In this document: positions 25,074-34,618 of the stretch, piece after piece
How positions within the stretch are numbered: position 1 is the stretch's first letter
Layout: the number at the start of each line of letters is the position of its first letter
Assembly (NCBI GenBank): GCA_023268255.1
Contig: JALNJX010000003.1
Coordinates: 1 to 64,000 of the forward strand
Direction of reading: 5' to 3'
Origin: Candidatus Wolframiiraptor sinensis
Lineage (GTDB): Archaea; Thermoproteota; Nitrososphaeria_A; Caldarchaeales; Wolframiiraptoraceae
Length of the DNA stretch: 64,000 nucleotides
Position numbers and translations under genes: made by a program
Notes under the pieces: model-generated
Database searches by the model: none
What the model was told of the DNA's origin: nothing
Seen by the model: the letters and a program-made list of their open reading frames with translations, nothing else

Positions 25074-26036
25074 TCAGCCTCCCAGCAGGAGGTTCGTCAA
25101 GAACCCGAGGAGCGCGGCGAAGGCCGAGATCAGGGCCATAGCGTAGACCGCCCTTCTCTCATCAACCTTGATGCCCGCGCATATCATTCTGAGAAGGGTT
25201 ATCGGGGCATCGGGCTCTCTCGACGCGGTCAATGCTCCATCCTCGAGCACTACGGGTCTCTTGCCAACGCCCTTCGCGGACCTGATTCCCCGGATGGAGA
25301 AGAGCACGTACATCTCATTCATTATTTGTGGTATGAGCGCTATTATCGCCGCTACCTCAATGCTCCCGACCACGGCTATGGATGTCATGCCCGCTCCGAG
25401 GAAAAGGCTCCCGGAGTTCCCGATGAAAGTCTTGGCGGGATACATGTTGTAGGGAAGCATGGCCGCGGCGGCGGCGAGAAATATCAAGCTCAGCAGAAGA
25501 AGATGATAATCGCCCCGCAAGTAAAATATCGCGGCGCTCATTATGAAGAATGGGATGGATGTGAGCAGCGCGGAGCCGTTTAGGACGTCGACGCTGTTGA
25601 CGGCGTTGCAGACTATTGGATACGATGCCATGATGAGCATGGGGTATACCTTGTAGAGCCTCGCCCTCCCGAGGAATGGGATGAGCGGCCTGGGATAATA
25701 CGCCTCGAAAGCGAGTATCGGTAATGATGCGAAGACGAGTAGGAGGGGCTTGAGCCTCGGATTAATCTCCTCACGCAGGTCCTCAATGAAGCCTATTGCC
25801 GCGGCGATCAAGCAGGAGAGGATTATGGGCACGAAAACGCGGATTCCGCTTATGTATGCTCCGGTGAGCATACCGGCGACCGCGCCGAGAGCGATTGCGA
25901 GGCCCCCAGTCTTCGGGACTACCGGCTTCCAGGGCTTATGAACGTCCACGCCCGTGATTCCGAGCCGCCTACCAAGCGCGATTGCCGCGGGCGCCAGAAA
26001 AAACGTTACTAAGCCTGAGACGACGGCTTCAAGCAT
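25074..26036 (-). CDS. Polyprenol-phosphate GlcNAc-1-phosphate transferase family (GPT/MraY-like)
   Basis: A 320-residue protein with about nine or ten membrane helices. DVHKPWKPVVPKTGGLAI is the cytoplasmic polyprenol/nucleotide motif, GFIEDLREEINPRLKPLL the DD-like catalytic loop, NAVNSVDVLNG the third motif and FIGNSGSLFLGA the fourth. It resembles eukaryotic DPAGT1/archaeal AglH, which loads a sugar phosphate on dolichol phosphate to start N-glycosylation. The UDP-sugar used is not determined by sequence. Confidence 0.85.
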   Translation of the reverse strand: MLEAVVSGLVTFFLAPAAIALGRRLGITGVDVHKPWKPVVPKTGGLAIALGAVAGMLTGAYISGIRVFVPIILSCLIAAAIGFIEDLREEINPRLKPLLLVFASLPILAFEAYYPRPLIPFLGRARLYKVYPMLIMASYPIVCNAVNSVDVLNGSALLTSIPFFIMSAAIFYLRGDYHLLLLSLIFLAAAAAMLPYNMYPAKTFIGNSGSLFLGAGMTSIAVVGSIEVAAIIALIPQIMNEMYVLFSIRGIRSAKGVGKRPVVLEDGALTASREPDAPITLLRMICAGIKVDERRAVYAMALISAFAALLGFLTNLLLGG

Positions 26037-26208
26037 CCTCGCCCTCAGAATAAGGCTTCGGATAAAAACCTTGATCTCGCTCGTGCTTAAGGGATTTGGT
26101 GTGCTAGGGGGTCGAGGTGGCTTATTGATCTTACTACCAGGATATTACTGTCCGCGTCCGCAACGAATGATTCTCAACCATAACCTATAAAGCAGCGCTC
26201 AGCGGACG

Positions 26209-26709
26209 TTGTATCGGGAGTTGATTAGCAGGCTCGTAGCCGCCTCGATCGCCTCCTACATCCTCTTCCTACTCCCCTATCTAGTATCGGTGTTCTTGAT
26301 GATCCAGCCGATGATCCTGAACGTGATGGTTCTGTTGGTGGCGATGGTTTCGGCGGCGATCTCGGGCTTCCTAATTCATGGCTCCCGCTCAATCATACCT
26401 CCGCTCGCGGGCTCCGCGGCATCGCTTCTAACAAACCACATCTCAGAAGGGCTCCTAAATATCTCGTCTCAGGTGTACCTCGACTGGCCCTACTGGGCTT
26501 TAGGCTTTCTCGCATCCCCGGCGCTAGCTCTTCTAGTCGCCGACATTATGGCTGAAAGGAAGGTTAAGCAGGAGGCTGAATCAGTGGAGCTCGTGAAGCC
26601 CGAGATCGAGGAAGCGGAGCTGATGGAGTGTCCTGCATGCGGCGGCCAGATACCATCGGACTCCATTTACTGCCCATTATGCGGCTCCAGGGTTGCTGAG
26701 GAGAGATGA
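26209..26709 (+). CDS. Membrane protein with C-terminal zinc ribbon
   Basis: A 166-residue protein starting at TTG; a TATA box (CCTATAAAG) lies about 25 bases upstream. Four predicted helices occupy residues 8-118, then a charged linker and a double-CxxC zinc ribbon CPAC...CPLC at residues 143-160. This layout is common in archaeal membrane proteins of unknown function. It overlaps the next gene by 4 bases (ATGA), indicating translational coupling with the UPF0282 hydrolase. Confidence 0.7.
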   Translation: MYRELISRLVAASIASYILFLLPYLVSVFLMIQPMILNVMVLLVAMVSAAISGFLIHGSRSIIPPLAGSAASLLTNHISEGLLNISSQVYLDWPYWALGFLASPALALLVADIMAERKVKQEAESVELVKPEIEEAELMECPACGGQIPSDSIYCPLCGSRVAEER

Positions 26710-27584
26710 GGGTGAGGTTTCTGGCCTTCGATAGTATGGGGACTCGGAGCATGTGCACGCTGATTGAGGCGGATGATGCGCGGATCATCATAGATCCGGG
26801 AATAGCTCTCGGGCCGAGGCGCTATGGCCTTAAGCTGCATCCGCTGGAGCTCGAGAGGCTGAGAGAACATAAGCGCGCCATCAAGCAGGAGGCATCCAGC
26901 GCCGACCTCATAATAATCACGCATTATCATTATGATCATTTTCCGAGGCCCGGCGAGGATGTCGGCTGGCTGAGGGGCAAGAAGATATTGCTCAAGGACC
27001 CGGAGCGCATGATAAACTTCAGTCAGAGGGTTAGGTCGCGGATCTTCATCGAGAAGCTGAGAAAGCTCGATGTCCGAGTCGAGGTCGCGGACTCCAGGGA
27101 GGTGAGGGTCGGTGGGTGCAGGATCAGGTTCTCGAGCCCGGTCGAACACGGGAGCGACCTTCAGCTCGGCCACGTGCTGGAGGTCCTCGTAAATGATCGC
27201 GGCGAGAAGATGATATATTCCTCGGATGTCGAGGGCTTCGTCTCTAGGGGTCAGGCGGGGTTCGTGCTGGAGAATAGGCCGGATATGCTGGTCTGCGATG
27301 GCCCCATGACATACATGCTCGGATACAGGCTCGCGGATCACGAGCTCGAGGAGTCTCTCAAGAACCTTTCCGAGATCATCAGCGGAAAATTCCTCCAAGA
27401 AATGATCATCGATCATCATCTTCTCAGGGATCTTGAGTGGAGGAGCAGGATAAGGCCCGTAATCGAGCTGGCGGAGGCGTGCGGCGTGAAGATATGCACC
27501 GCAGCCGCTCACATGGGGTTAAAGGAGGATCTCTTCGAAGCAAATAGAAAAATGCTTTACGAGAAGCTCGACGGGAAGGGCTAG
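26706..27584 (+). CDS. UPF0282 metallo-beta-lactamase-fold hydrolase
   Basis: A 292-residue protein. MRVRFLAFDSMGTRSMCTL and IIITHYHYDHFPRP (HxHxDH-like metal site at about residue 77) identify the archaeal UPF0282 family. Additional histidines appear in SPVEHGSDL and IDHHLLRD. The substrate is unknown. Translation is coupled to the upstream membrane protein through an ATGA overlap. Confidence 0.85.
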   Translation: MRVRFLAFDSMGTRSMCTLIEADDARIIIDPGIALGPRRYGLKLHPLELERLREHKRAIKQEASSADLIIITHYHYDHFPRPGEDVGWLRGKKILLKDPERMINFSQRVRSRIFIEKLRKLDVRVEVADSREVRVGGCRIRFSSPVEHGSDLQLGHVLEVLVNDRGEKMIYSSDVEGFVSRGQAGFVLENRPDMLVCDGPMTYMLGYRLADHELEESLKNLSEIISGKFLQEMIIDHHLLRDLEWRSRIRPVIELAEACGVKICTAAAHMGLKEDLFEANRKMLYEKLDGKG

Positions 27585-27607
27585 GATACGCGCCCTTTAC
27601 TCGGTAT

Positions 27608-27895
27608 CTATCTCTTGCGCAGCGCGCCCCTCGGATCCCTGATCAACAGGACCATCTCCCACATCATCAGGGCCGCCAGAAGCATCGTGAAGCCCAGTAA
27701 TGCGGCTTCCGGCGTCAGCTCGAGAAACTCGCCGCCCTCGATCAAGTAGCCCATCACGCGATCCACTAGGGCCATAATCGTACCACCCCAGAGCAGGAGG
27801 CATAGAAGCCTCAGCATGTACATGTCATTGTCGGCCATCGAATACCATAGCAGTGTAACAATGGCGGCCGCGAATGCCAGAATTATGAGCCACAT
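27608..27895 (-). CDS. Small membrane protein, divergent partner A
   Basis: A 95-residue protein with three predicted membrane helices (residues 1-20, 27-48, 64-86) and a basic C-terminus (RDPRGALRKR). No family recognised. It is transcribed divergently from the 121-residue membrane protein at 27992; a 24-bp perfect palindrome lies between the two starts. Confidence 0.6.
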   Translation of the reverse strand: MWLIILAFAAAIVTLLWYSMADNDMYMLRLLCLLLWGGTIMALVDRVMGYLIEGGEFLELTPEAALLGFTMLLAALMMWEMVLLIRDPRGALRKR

Positions 27896-27920
27896 GCTCT
27901 ACTCCTCGGTGCAACCCAGG

Positions 27921-27944
27921 ATAAACCTTTCTAGAAAGGTTTAT
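27921..27944. promoter_or_regulatory. 24-bp perfect palindrome between two divergent membrane-protein genes
   Basis: The half-site ATAAACCTTTCT is followed directly by its reverse complement. Each arm includes an AAAGGTTTAT block resembling a BRE/TATA element, one facing each gene. It lies 26 bases from the leftward start (27895) and 48 from the rightward one (27992). A dimeric repressor bound here would shut both promoters. Confidence 0.65.
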
Positions 27945-27991
27945 ATTGGTGTTACCAACAGCGCCTTCCGTGTTACAAGGGGAGAAGCGCC

Positions 27992-28357
27992 ATGGCATGC
28001 TTTCTCGTTCCCATGATCCTCGCAGTGATAACCTCGATAGTGCAGAAGATGGCTCGAGGCTTGGCCGAGAGGCTGAAGCTCTGGATCCTCAACGCGCTGT
28101 TATGGGGCGGCGCGGTCCTGCTAGCGCTCGAGCATGCATGGCACGGTGAGCTCGTCCCGTGGCCACCATTCCTGACGGCCATGTCGAATCCCGTAGACGT
28201 GCCGGTAATGTTTCATGAGATCGCCACGATAGGGTCGGCAATGTCCATCGCCGCGGTCTCGACATGGATCGCGATTCTAGCGATAAGCCGCTACACGGCG
28301 AGAACAATGGCTCTCGAGAGCATCGAGCAGATCAAAAAACCGTATACTCCACGCTGA
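27992..28357 (+). CDS. Small membrane protein, divergent partner B
   Basis: A 121-residue protein with three predicted membrane helices (about 3-20, 30-52, 75-98) and a charged C-terminus. The segment NPVDVPVMFHEIATIG between helices 2 and 3 contains an MFHE that could bind metal, but this is speculative. No family recognised. It shares the palindromic promoter region with the divergent 95-residue membrane protein, so the two may form one membrane complex. Confidence 0.6.
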   Translation: MACFLVPMILAVITSIVQKMARGLAERLKLWILNALLWGGAVLLALEHAWHGELVPWPPFLTAMSNPVDVPVMFHEIATIGSAMSIAAVSTWIAILAISRYTARTMALESIEQIKKPYTPR

Positions 28358-28519
28358 AATAGCAACTTATCTCTTCTTATCTCATCCTCTTATTCTTTCC
28401 TCCCGATCGCTTGCATGAAAAATGCTTGAGAAAGTTTCCCTCGCAGGGAGCTTTAAGCCGATATATACTTATTTCCACGGCGTCCGATTATTCATGGCTG
28501 CTGGAAAGGCTGGAGACTC

Positions 28520-31381
28520 ATGACGTTGCCCGATGAGGAGACCGTTCTCGGGATGCTGGCCAAGCCGGTCGCAGCCCTCTTCAAGGAGAGGTTTAAGCAT
28601 CTCACAGAGCCTCAGCGTGAGGCGATACCGAAGATCCTCGCCGGGAAGAATCTCCTGCTGATGGCGCCGACCGGGACCGGCAAGACGGAGGCCGCCCTCC
28701 TCCCGATCCTGAGCAAGCTTCTCGTGGAGGCCAGGGCTCCGGGCATCAAGGTCATCTACATAACACCTCTCAGGGCCCTCAATAGGGACCTGCTGGAGAG
28801 GATCGAATGGTGGGCTCAGAGGCTCGACTTGAGAACAGCCGTCAGGCATGGGGACACGGGGCCCAGGGAGAGGAGGATTCAGACGCTCGAGCCGCCGGAC
28901 ATACTGATAACGACGCCAGAGACTCTTCAAGTGATATTAACGGGAAGGGTCCTTAGAAATCACCTCAAAGGCGTTCGATGGGTCATAGTTGATGAGATTC
29001 ATGAGCTAGCGACCGATAAGCGGGGCGCCCAGCTCTCCGTCGGCCTCGAGAGGCTGACGCGAATCACGGGAAGGGATTTTCAGAGGATAGGTCTCTCCGC
29101 GACGATCGGTGATCCCGGGACCATCGCGGAGTTCTTGGTCGGCGTCGGCAGGAGCTGCGAGATAGTCAAGGTCCCTGTCGCGAGGAGCACGAGCATAACG
29201 GTCCTCTACCCAGAGCTCGAGGACGATGATAAGGTTCTCGCCGAGAGCATAGGCGTCTACCCGGATGTGGCCGCGAGGCTCAGGATAATCAGGGAGCTCG
29301 TCGAGTCCCACAACTCCACCCTCATCTTCACGAACACCCGGCCTCTCGCCGAGATACTGACGAACAGGTTCAGGGTTTGGGATGAGCAGATGCGCATAGG
29401 GATACATCACGGCTCGCTCTCCAAGACCACGAGGATCTCGGCGGAGGAGGCTCTGAAGACCGGCAAGCTCGCCGGAATAGTCTGCACATCATCGCTGGAG
29501 CTCGGAATAGATGTCGGCAGAATAGATCTGGTCATCCAGTATAATTCGCCGAGGGAGGTTACCCGGCTTATTCAGAGGGTTGGGAGGAGCGGCCACGGGG
29601 TCGGTAGAGTTGCCAAGGGCGTGGTGATAGCGATAGACTCGGACGACGCGCTCGAGGCCATGGTGATAGCGAGGAGGGCCATGCTCGAGCAGCTCGAGGA
29701 GCCGGAGATACCGGTGAAATGCTATGACGCGCTTATGCACCAGGTCGCCGGTCTCCTTATAGAATACGGCAGAATGAGCTTAGAGGAGGTGCTCGAGATC
29801 TTCAGAAGGTCCTACAACTATAGGGATCTATCGGCTGAAGAGCTCAAGCAGGTCATCGAGCACATGAAGAGCCTCGGGATAGCGGATCTCAGGGATGATC
29901 AGGTGATTAAGCCCCGGAATAGCCGAAGTCTCTACGACTACTACTTCAACAACCTCTCGATGATCCCGGAGGAGAGGCAGTACGTGGTGATCGACGAATC
30001 GAGCGGCGAGCCGGTCGGAATACTCGATGAGGAGTTCGTGGCCGAGTACGGCGAGCCCGGGACTAGGTTCATACTCATGGGGAGAGCATGGGAGATACAT
30101 CACGTGGGAGGCGACAGGATCTACGTTGCGCCGCTGGATGATTATGAGGGCGCGGTGCCGAGCTGGGTCGGAGAGGAGATACCGGTTCCATACGAGGTGG
30201 CGATGGAGGTCGGGGCTCTGAGAAGAGAATATAGGGATAGGGTTCTCGGAGGTGAGCCGAAGGAGCGGGTCGCGGCGGATATCGCTGGCAAATACGGCGT
30301 CGAGGCGCAAATAGCTCTCAAGGCGTTGAGGGAGGTTGAGGCGCATCTGAGGCGCGGGATACCGGTGCCGACGGATTGTGATGTCGTGATCGAGGAGGCC
30401 GGCGAGTACGTCGTCATCCACGTCCACGGGGGCCTGAAGGTGAATCGGACGATCCAGAGGCTGATAAGCTATCATCTCTCCGAGAAGCTCGGAGCCCCGA
30501 TAAGAGCTCAGCAGGATCCATACAGGATAGCCCTTAGATCCAGCTTGATATCGGGGGAGATGGTCTTCAGGACGATTCACGAGGTCTTGGAGGACTTCGA
30601 CGAGATCCTGAGGAGGAGTATAGAGGGCTCGACGCTCTTCAAGCGAAGGCTCGTCCACGTCGCGAGGAAGATGGGCGTGATAGAGCATGAGGCGAGCTTA
30701 GTTGACGTGAACATCAATCAGCTCGCAGAGACCCTGAAGGACACGCCTGTCTACCGGGAGACGATGAACTACACGATCTTCCACGACTATGACCCGGAGA
30801 GAGCAAGAATGATTCTCAAGAGAATCGCTGAGGGCGAGCTTCGGGTTCACTTCTGGAGGTCGCCAAGCGGCGAGCCATCACCCCTCGCGAGGCTGACCCT
30901 GAGCAGGTTCGAGAGCGAGGGCGAGGTCTCAACGCCGGAGCGGATGAAGATGGTGGTGTTGATGGCGGTTCGGGGCAGGCTTCTCGGCGAGCTCTGGCTG
31001 GCCGTATGCACGGAGTGTTACGAGTATTACGAGCAGGTGGCGGTCAGGGATCTCCCGGAGGAGCCGAAGTGCCCGGTATGCGGATCGAGGCTCATAGGCT
31101 TGACAAAGCACTCAAAGGAGGAGGTTCTGGGGCTCATCGCGAGGAAGGGCAGGCCGATAAACAGAAAGGAGCGGCGGATCATAGCCGAGCTCAAGAGAAA
31201 TGCAGTCCTAGTCTCCAAGCATGGTAGAGCAGCCGCGATAGCGCTCTCCGCAAGAGGCCTGACGCTGAAGGAGATAACGAGGATACTGGAGGAGGAGCGC
31301 GGAGAATCCATGAAGCTCATAGAGCTCCTGATAGAGGCGGAGAAGAAGGTTCTCCAGAGAAGGCTCGAGGCAGGGCGCTAG
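28520..31381 (+). CDS. lhr: Lhr-type superfamily 2 helicase
   Basis: A 953-residue DNA/RNA helicase. Motifs: Q-like TEPQREAIP, Walker A APTGTGKT (residues 50-57), DEIH (about 158), SAT (about 194), TNTRPLAE, TSSLELGIDVG and QRVGRSGHG (motif VI, about 352). A winged helix and the Lhr core domain follow; near the C-terminus CTEC...CPVC (about 832-858) is a zinc knuckle. Lhr proteins act in DNA repair and possibly RNA processing. A TATA box (GATATATAC) lies at about 28459. A nine-codon ATG frame (28495-28524) overlaps the ATG in an ATGA arrangement. The gene ends 4 bases inside the opposite helicase gene. Confidence 0.92.
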   Translation: MTLPDEETVLGMLAKPVAALFKERFKHLTEPQREAIPKILAGKNLLLMAPTGTGKTEAALLPILSKLLVEARAPGIKVIYITPLRALNRDLLERIEWWAQRLDLRTAVRHGDTGPRERRIQTLEPPDILITTPETLQVILTGRVLRNHLKGVRWVIVDEIHELATDKRGAQLSVGLERLTRITGRDFQRIGLSATIGDPGTIAEFLVGVGRSCEIVKVPVARSTSITVLYPELEDDDKVLAESIGVYPDVAARLRIIRELVESHNSTLIFTNTRPLAEILTNRFRVWDEQMRIGIHHGSLSKTTRISAEEALKTGKLAGIVCTSSLELGIDVGRIDLVIQYNSPREVTRLIQRVGRSGHGVGRVAKGVVIAIDSDDALEAMVIARRAMLEQLEEPEIPVKCYDALMHQVAGLLIEYGRMSLEEVLEIFRRSYNYRDLSAEELKQVIEHMKSLGIADLRDDQVIKPRNSRSLYDYYFNNLSMIPEERQYVVIDESSGEPVGILDEEFVAEYGEPGTRFILMGRAWEIHHVGGDRIYVAPLDDYEGAVPSWVGEEIPVPYEVAMEVGALRREYRDRVLGGEPKERVAADIAGKYGVEAQIALKALREVEAHLRRGIPVPTDCDVVIEEAGEYVVIHVHGGLKVNRTIQRLISYHLSEKLGAPIRAQQDPYRIALRSSLISGEMVFRTIHEVLEDFDEILRRSIEGSTLFKRRLVHVARKMGVIEHEASLVDVNINQLAETLKDTPVYRETMNYTIFHDYDPERARMILKRIAEGELRVHFWRSPSGEPSPLARLTLSRFESEGEVSTPERMKMVVLMAVRGRLLGELWLAVCTECYEYYEQVAVRDLPEEPKCPVCGSRLIGLTKHSKEEVLGLIARKGRPINRKERRIIAELKRNAVLVSKHGRAAAIALSARGLTLKEITRILEEERGESMKLIELLIEAEKKVLQRRLEAGR

Positions 31382-34300
31382 GATCTTCCGCGAAGCTCCC
31401 TCGCGACCAGGTGGGCCACATACGCGCTCCTGGCCTCGGCCTCTAGAAGCTCGGAGAGCTTCTGAGCAAGCCTCCTCGGAACGCTCCTTAAGAACGATAT
31501 TCTCGGGATCCTCCTCTTCTCCTCCTCAGCCGCATAGATGAGATCCTGGAGCCTGGTCTTCTTCTCGAGCCCCATCAGCTCCTCGAACACCTCCAGTGAT
31601 ACGTGCTCTCCGAGGGCCTCGGAGATCTCACTCCCCGCCTCAATAAGCCTTCCGGATGATCTCAAGCCGTCTAGTATAACCTTGAGAGATGCCAGGCCCG
31701 ACTCCTTCAACACCCCGTCTATGGCCCTCGCATCGTAGACCACGATGCTGAAGCCCTGATCTATGAGGGTGTTGAGATAAGTCAGCAGGCCCATGTGCGA
31801 TTGATCGGGCTCGCCGAGCTCATAGAATCCTGCCGATGTTAGCGCCTCCTCGCCATCGAATATCGCGACGCCGTAGAGCCCGCTCCTCAAGTCCTCTCTG
31901 AGGAGGAGGGATGCCGCCGAGATCGATGCGAGCTTCAGCGCTCTCGATGGTCTCGGGATCGCGATGCTCCTTCCAGCCAGTTCGACCCGAAGCCTCTCCC
32001 TGAGAAGGAGGTAGTTGAGGATCTTGAGGGCCTGTCTCTTGACGAGATCCCAGTCGAGCTTTAGCGCGATGAAGCTTGAGTAGGCGAGATCATCAACCTC
32101 CTCTAGGAAGACTTCATCCAGCTCATCCGGCACATACTTACGGGCCCTCTCGGCTAGGTCCTGCCAGTCTATTCTCGGGAGCAGCCCGGCGCTCTCGGTC
32201 TCATGCATCCCGACGACCTTCCTCTCGCCCATGATCATGACATCGTATTTTATCGTGTCGAATGCTATCCCGAGAAGCCTCCTGAGGATTATGATGAGGA
32301 ATGCGAGGCCGAGCCTGAGGAGCTGGGGATCCTCATCCGAGCTGACCTCGAAGCTTATCCCGTAGGTGTAGTCGCTGTATATTCCGCTCGTCGGCGCCGG
32401 CACCTCCACGATCCTGCTCTCCCTGATCGCTATCGTCCTGTCGCCCACGACCTTAACGTGCCTCCTATCGGATATAATCCTCCAGATGGCTCTGTTCGGT
32501 ATCTTAGTGTATAGGCCGAATCCGCTGCTGGGAGCGTGGACGACGCACTTGACATCCGTGTGGATCTTGCCCGCGAAGTAGTCTCTCCTCAGATCCGGTC
32601 TCTCGCCCCACCTCCACTTCGCCTTCTCGTATTCCTCGAGCACTTGGGCGAGCGAGTCATGCCTCCTCAAGACGTCCTCGCTGAGATCCTCGACATAGAC
32701 CGCGGTCACCGTTCTCGAGCTCCTCCCGCCCAGTTTATGCTCCACGACGACTCCATCGCTGCTGTAGTCTATGCAGCCTATCTGGAACTTCTCCACCAGA
32801 TCTACGTGCGAAATATCCTCCAGGTATTCCTGGTCGCCGAGTCTCGAGACCCTTATGCGTTTGATGCCGTATGCGGGGGCGAACTCGTAGAAGTTCATCT
32901 TCAGCCACGTCATCTTACCTCTCCTCGTCAGCTCCCCATCATGCTCGAGCCCGAGATCCCTTAGAAGCCTCAGCTCATCCCGCGTCAGCTCATGCCTGAG
33001 CTGCGGCGAGACATACTTGAAGAGGGCCTCGAAGAGCCTTCCATAAAGGTTATCCTTATTGACAATCACCTTCTCCTGCGGGAGCTCCATCCACTTCCTG
33101 AGAGCCTCGATTCCCCTTGATAGGAGCTCGTAATCCCATGCTCCCTGCGGGATTATCACAGTCTCGGTCTCCTCCATCTCGGGCCTTCTACCCTTCCTCC
33201 CCTCACGCTGCTTGAACTCCCTGAGCGAGTCCGGGAGCCCAACGTGAACGATCCTCTTGACGAGGCCTATGTCTATCCCTTGGCTCAGAGTTCGAGGCGA
33301 GACTATGATCCTGATCCTGCCGGATCTCGCGCCCTCCTCGATCTCCTCCCTGAACCTTTTGGAGAGAAGATGGTGATGCGATGCGATGCCCGCATCCGCG
33401 CCGGCCCTGAGCCTCACCCTCCTCGCGACCTCCTCGGCCTTCGCGATATTCCTCGTGAAGACTATCGTCACGCCATCATCATCGAGGAAATGCTGGAGGA
33501 TCTCGGCCACGTCGAGGGACGCGTCCGGGACCTCGATCCCAAGCCCTCGAGCTGCATCCAGCACCCTGAAGTAGTATCTCTTGAATTGATGGAAGTCATT
33601 GAGGGCTTTTTTCACGTCCTCGCCGAGCTCTCCAGCCTTATCCGCGAGCGCTCCTCTCAGCCTCTCCCAGACGGCCCTCAAGCTCTTGCCCAAGACGACG
33701 TAGACCAGGTTCCTGGGATGAAATGGCCTGCCATCAACTATCGCAGTCCTCCTGCCATTCATCGAGGTCAGGTATTCGGCGACCTCCTCCGGGTTCGCGA
33801 GGGCGGCGGTCATGAAGGTGAGTTGAATGCCGGGGTTAGTGAGCCTCAGCAGGAGCTTGATCATGCTGAAGAGGAGTGCGATGGACCTCGGGCCATAGAA
33901 GTCGAAGTCATCTATCACGATCATCCCGGCCTTCTCGAGGAAGGGCTTGAGCAGCGACGCCTTCCCAGCGCCCATCTTCTTGAGCTCATTCAGGAGAAAG
34001 GCCGGGTTCGTTATCACTATCCTGGACTCTGAGATCTCCCTCCTCAACCTCGGGTACCCGATGCTCTTCACGAGCTCATCCCGCTTGACAGCGTCGAGGG
34101 CCATGACCTTGAAGCCGAGGGCCGAGCCGTATTCCCGAAGCCTGCTCAGCTGATCGTTCGCGAGCGCCAGGGTCGGGTAAACCGCCAGCGCGCTCACGCC
34201 ATCTAGGGCCACCTTAAGAAACCAGGCCTCGGTTTTCCCAGACCCCGTGCCGGACTTCAAGACGAGGTTCTCGCCCCTCTTAAGAGCCTCCATCGCCCTA

Positions 34301-34530
34301 ACTTGATGAGCATAAAGCCTCTGAGAAGCAATCCTTCTGCAAATCGGAGAGCTCGATCTCTCTAGCTCGGGAATAAGATTGCCAAACCTGATGTCAGAGA
34401 TCTCGGGAAGCTCCGGGGGGACCTCGAAGAAAAAGTAGTCGTATCCAAGCTTTTCAAGTATCTCAGCCGTCTTCATCCGCTGATATTCATTAACCGAGAA
34501 CCCTAATAACGGTTTACTAATCCCATCCAT
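31378..34530 (-). CDS. Large DEAD/DEAH-like helicase of unusual type
   Basis: A 1050-residue protein. Walker A is KSGTGSGKTEAW (residues 92-103); motif II reads VIDDFDFYG (about 205-213), DDFD replacing the usual DExH/D; motif III is MTAA; motif VI is QREGRKGRR. ASHHHLLSKRF and VSPRTLSQGID belong to the second RecA domain. The 500 C-terminal residues do not match a family I recognise; they contain a SIVVYDARAID segment near 935. Related to archaeal Hrq1/MrfA-like helicases in general layout only. Arranged tail to tail with lhr. Confidence 0.8.
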   Translation of the reverse strand: MDGISKPLLGFSVNEYQRMKTAEILEKLGYDYFFFEVPPELPEISDIRFGNLIPELERSSSPICRRIASQRLYAHQVRAMEALKRGENLVLKSGTGSGKTEAWFLKVALDGVSALAVYPTLALANDQLSRLREYGSALGFKVMALDAVKRDELVKSIGYPRLRREISESRIVITNPAFLLNELKKMGAGKASLLKPFLEKAGMIVIDDFDFYGPRSIALLFSMIKLLLRLTNPGIQLTFMTAALANPEEVAEYLTSMNGRRTAIVDGRPFHPRNLVYVVLGKSLRAVWERLRGALADKAGELGEDVKKALNDFHQFKRYYFRVLDAARGLGIEVPDASLDVAEILQHFLDDDGVTIVFTRNIAKAEEVARRVRLRAGADAGIASHHHLLSKRFREEIEEGARSGRIRIIVSPRTLSQGIDIGLVKRIVHVGLPDSLREFKQREGRKGRRPEMEETETVIIPQGAWDYELLSRGIEALRKWMELPQEKVIVNKDNLYGRLFEALFKYVSPQLRHELTRDELRLLRDLGLEHDGELTRRGKMTWLKMNFYEFAPAYGIKRIRVSRLGDQEYLEDISHVDLVEKFQIGCIDYSSDGVVVEHKLGGRSSRTVTAVYVEDLSEDVLRRHDSLAQVLEEYEKAKWRWGERPDLRRDYFAGKIHTDVKCVVHAPSSGFGLYTKIPNRAIWRIISDRRHVKVVGDRTIAIRESRIVEVPAPTSGIYSDYTYGISFEVSSDEDPQLLRLGLAFLIIILRRLLGIAFDTIKYDVMIMGERKVVGMHETESAGLLPRIDWQDLAERARKYVPDELDEVFLEEVDDLAYSSFIALKLDWDLVKRQALKILNYLLLRERLRVELAGRSIAIPRPSRALKLASISAASLLLREDLRSGLYGVAIFDGEEALTSAGFYELGEPDQSHMGLLTYLNTLIDQGFSIVVYDARAIDGVLKESGLASLKVILDGLRSSGRLIEAGSEISEALGEHVSLEVFEELMGLEKKTRLQDLIYAAEEEKRRIPRISFLRSVPRRLAQKLSELLEAEARSAYVAHLVARELRGRS

Positions 34531-34618
34531 CTAGATGTAACTACGGGTCCGAAAGTCCAAGCCGCCTAAAGAGGATGCTATGCGAAGATAGATATGCTTG
34601 CATGCAGAATAATTTTCC

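Noticed and set aside
30027-33240. Several antisense frames of 100-286 codons within the two helicase genes
   Set aside because: They are shadows of high-GC genes with biased codon use and contain no domain signatures.
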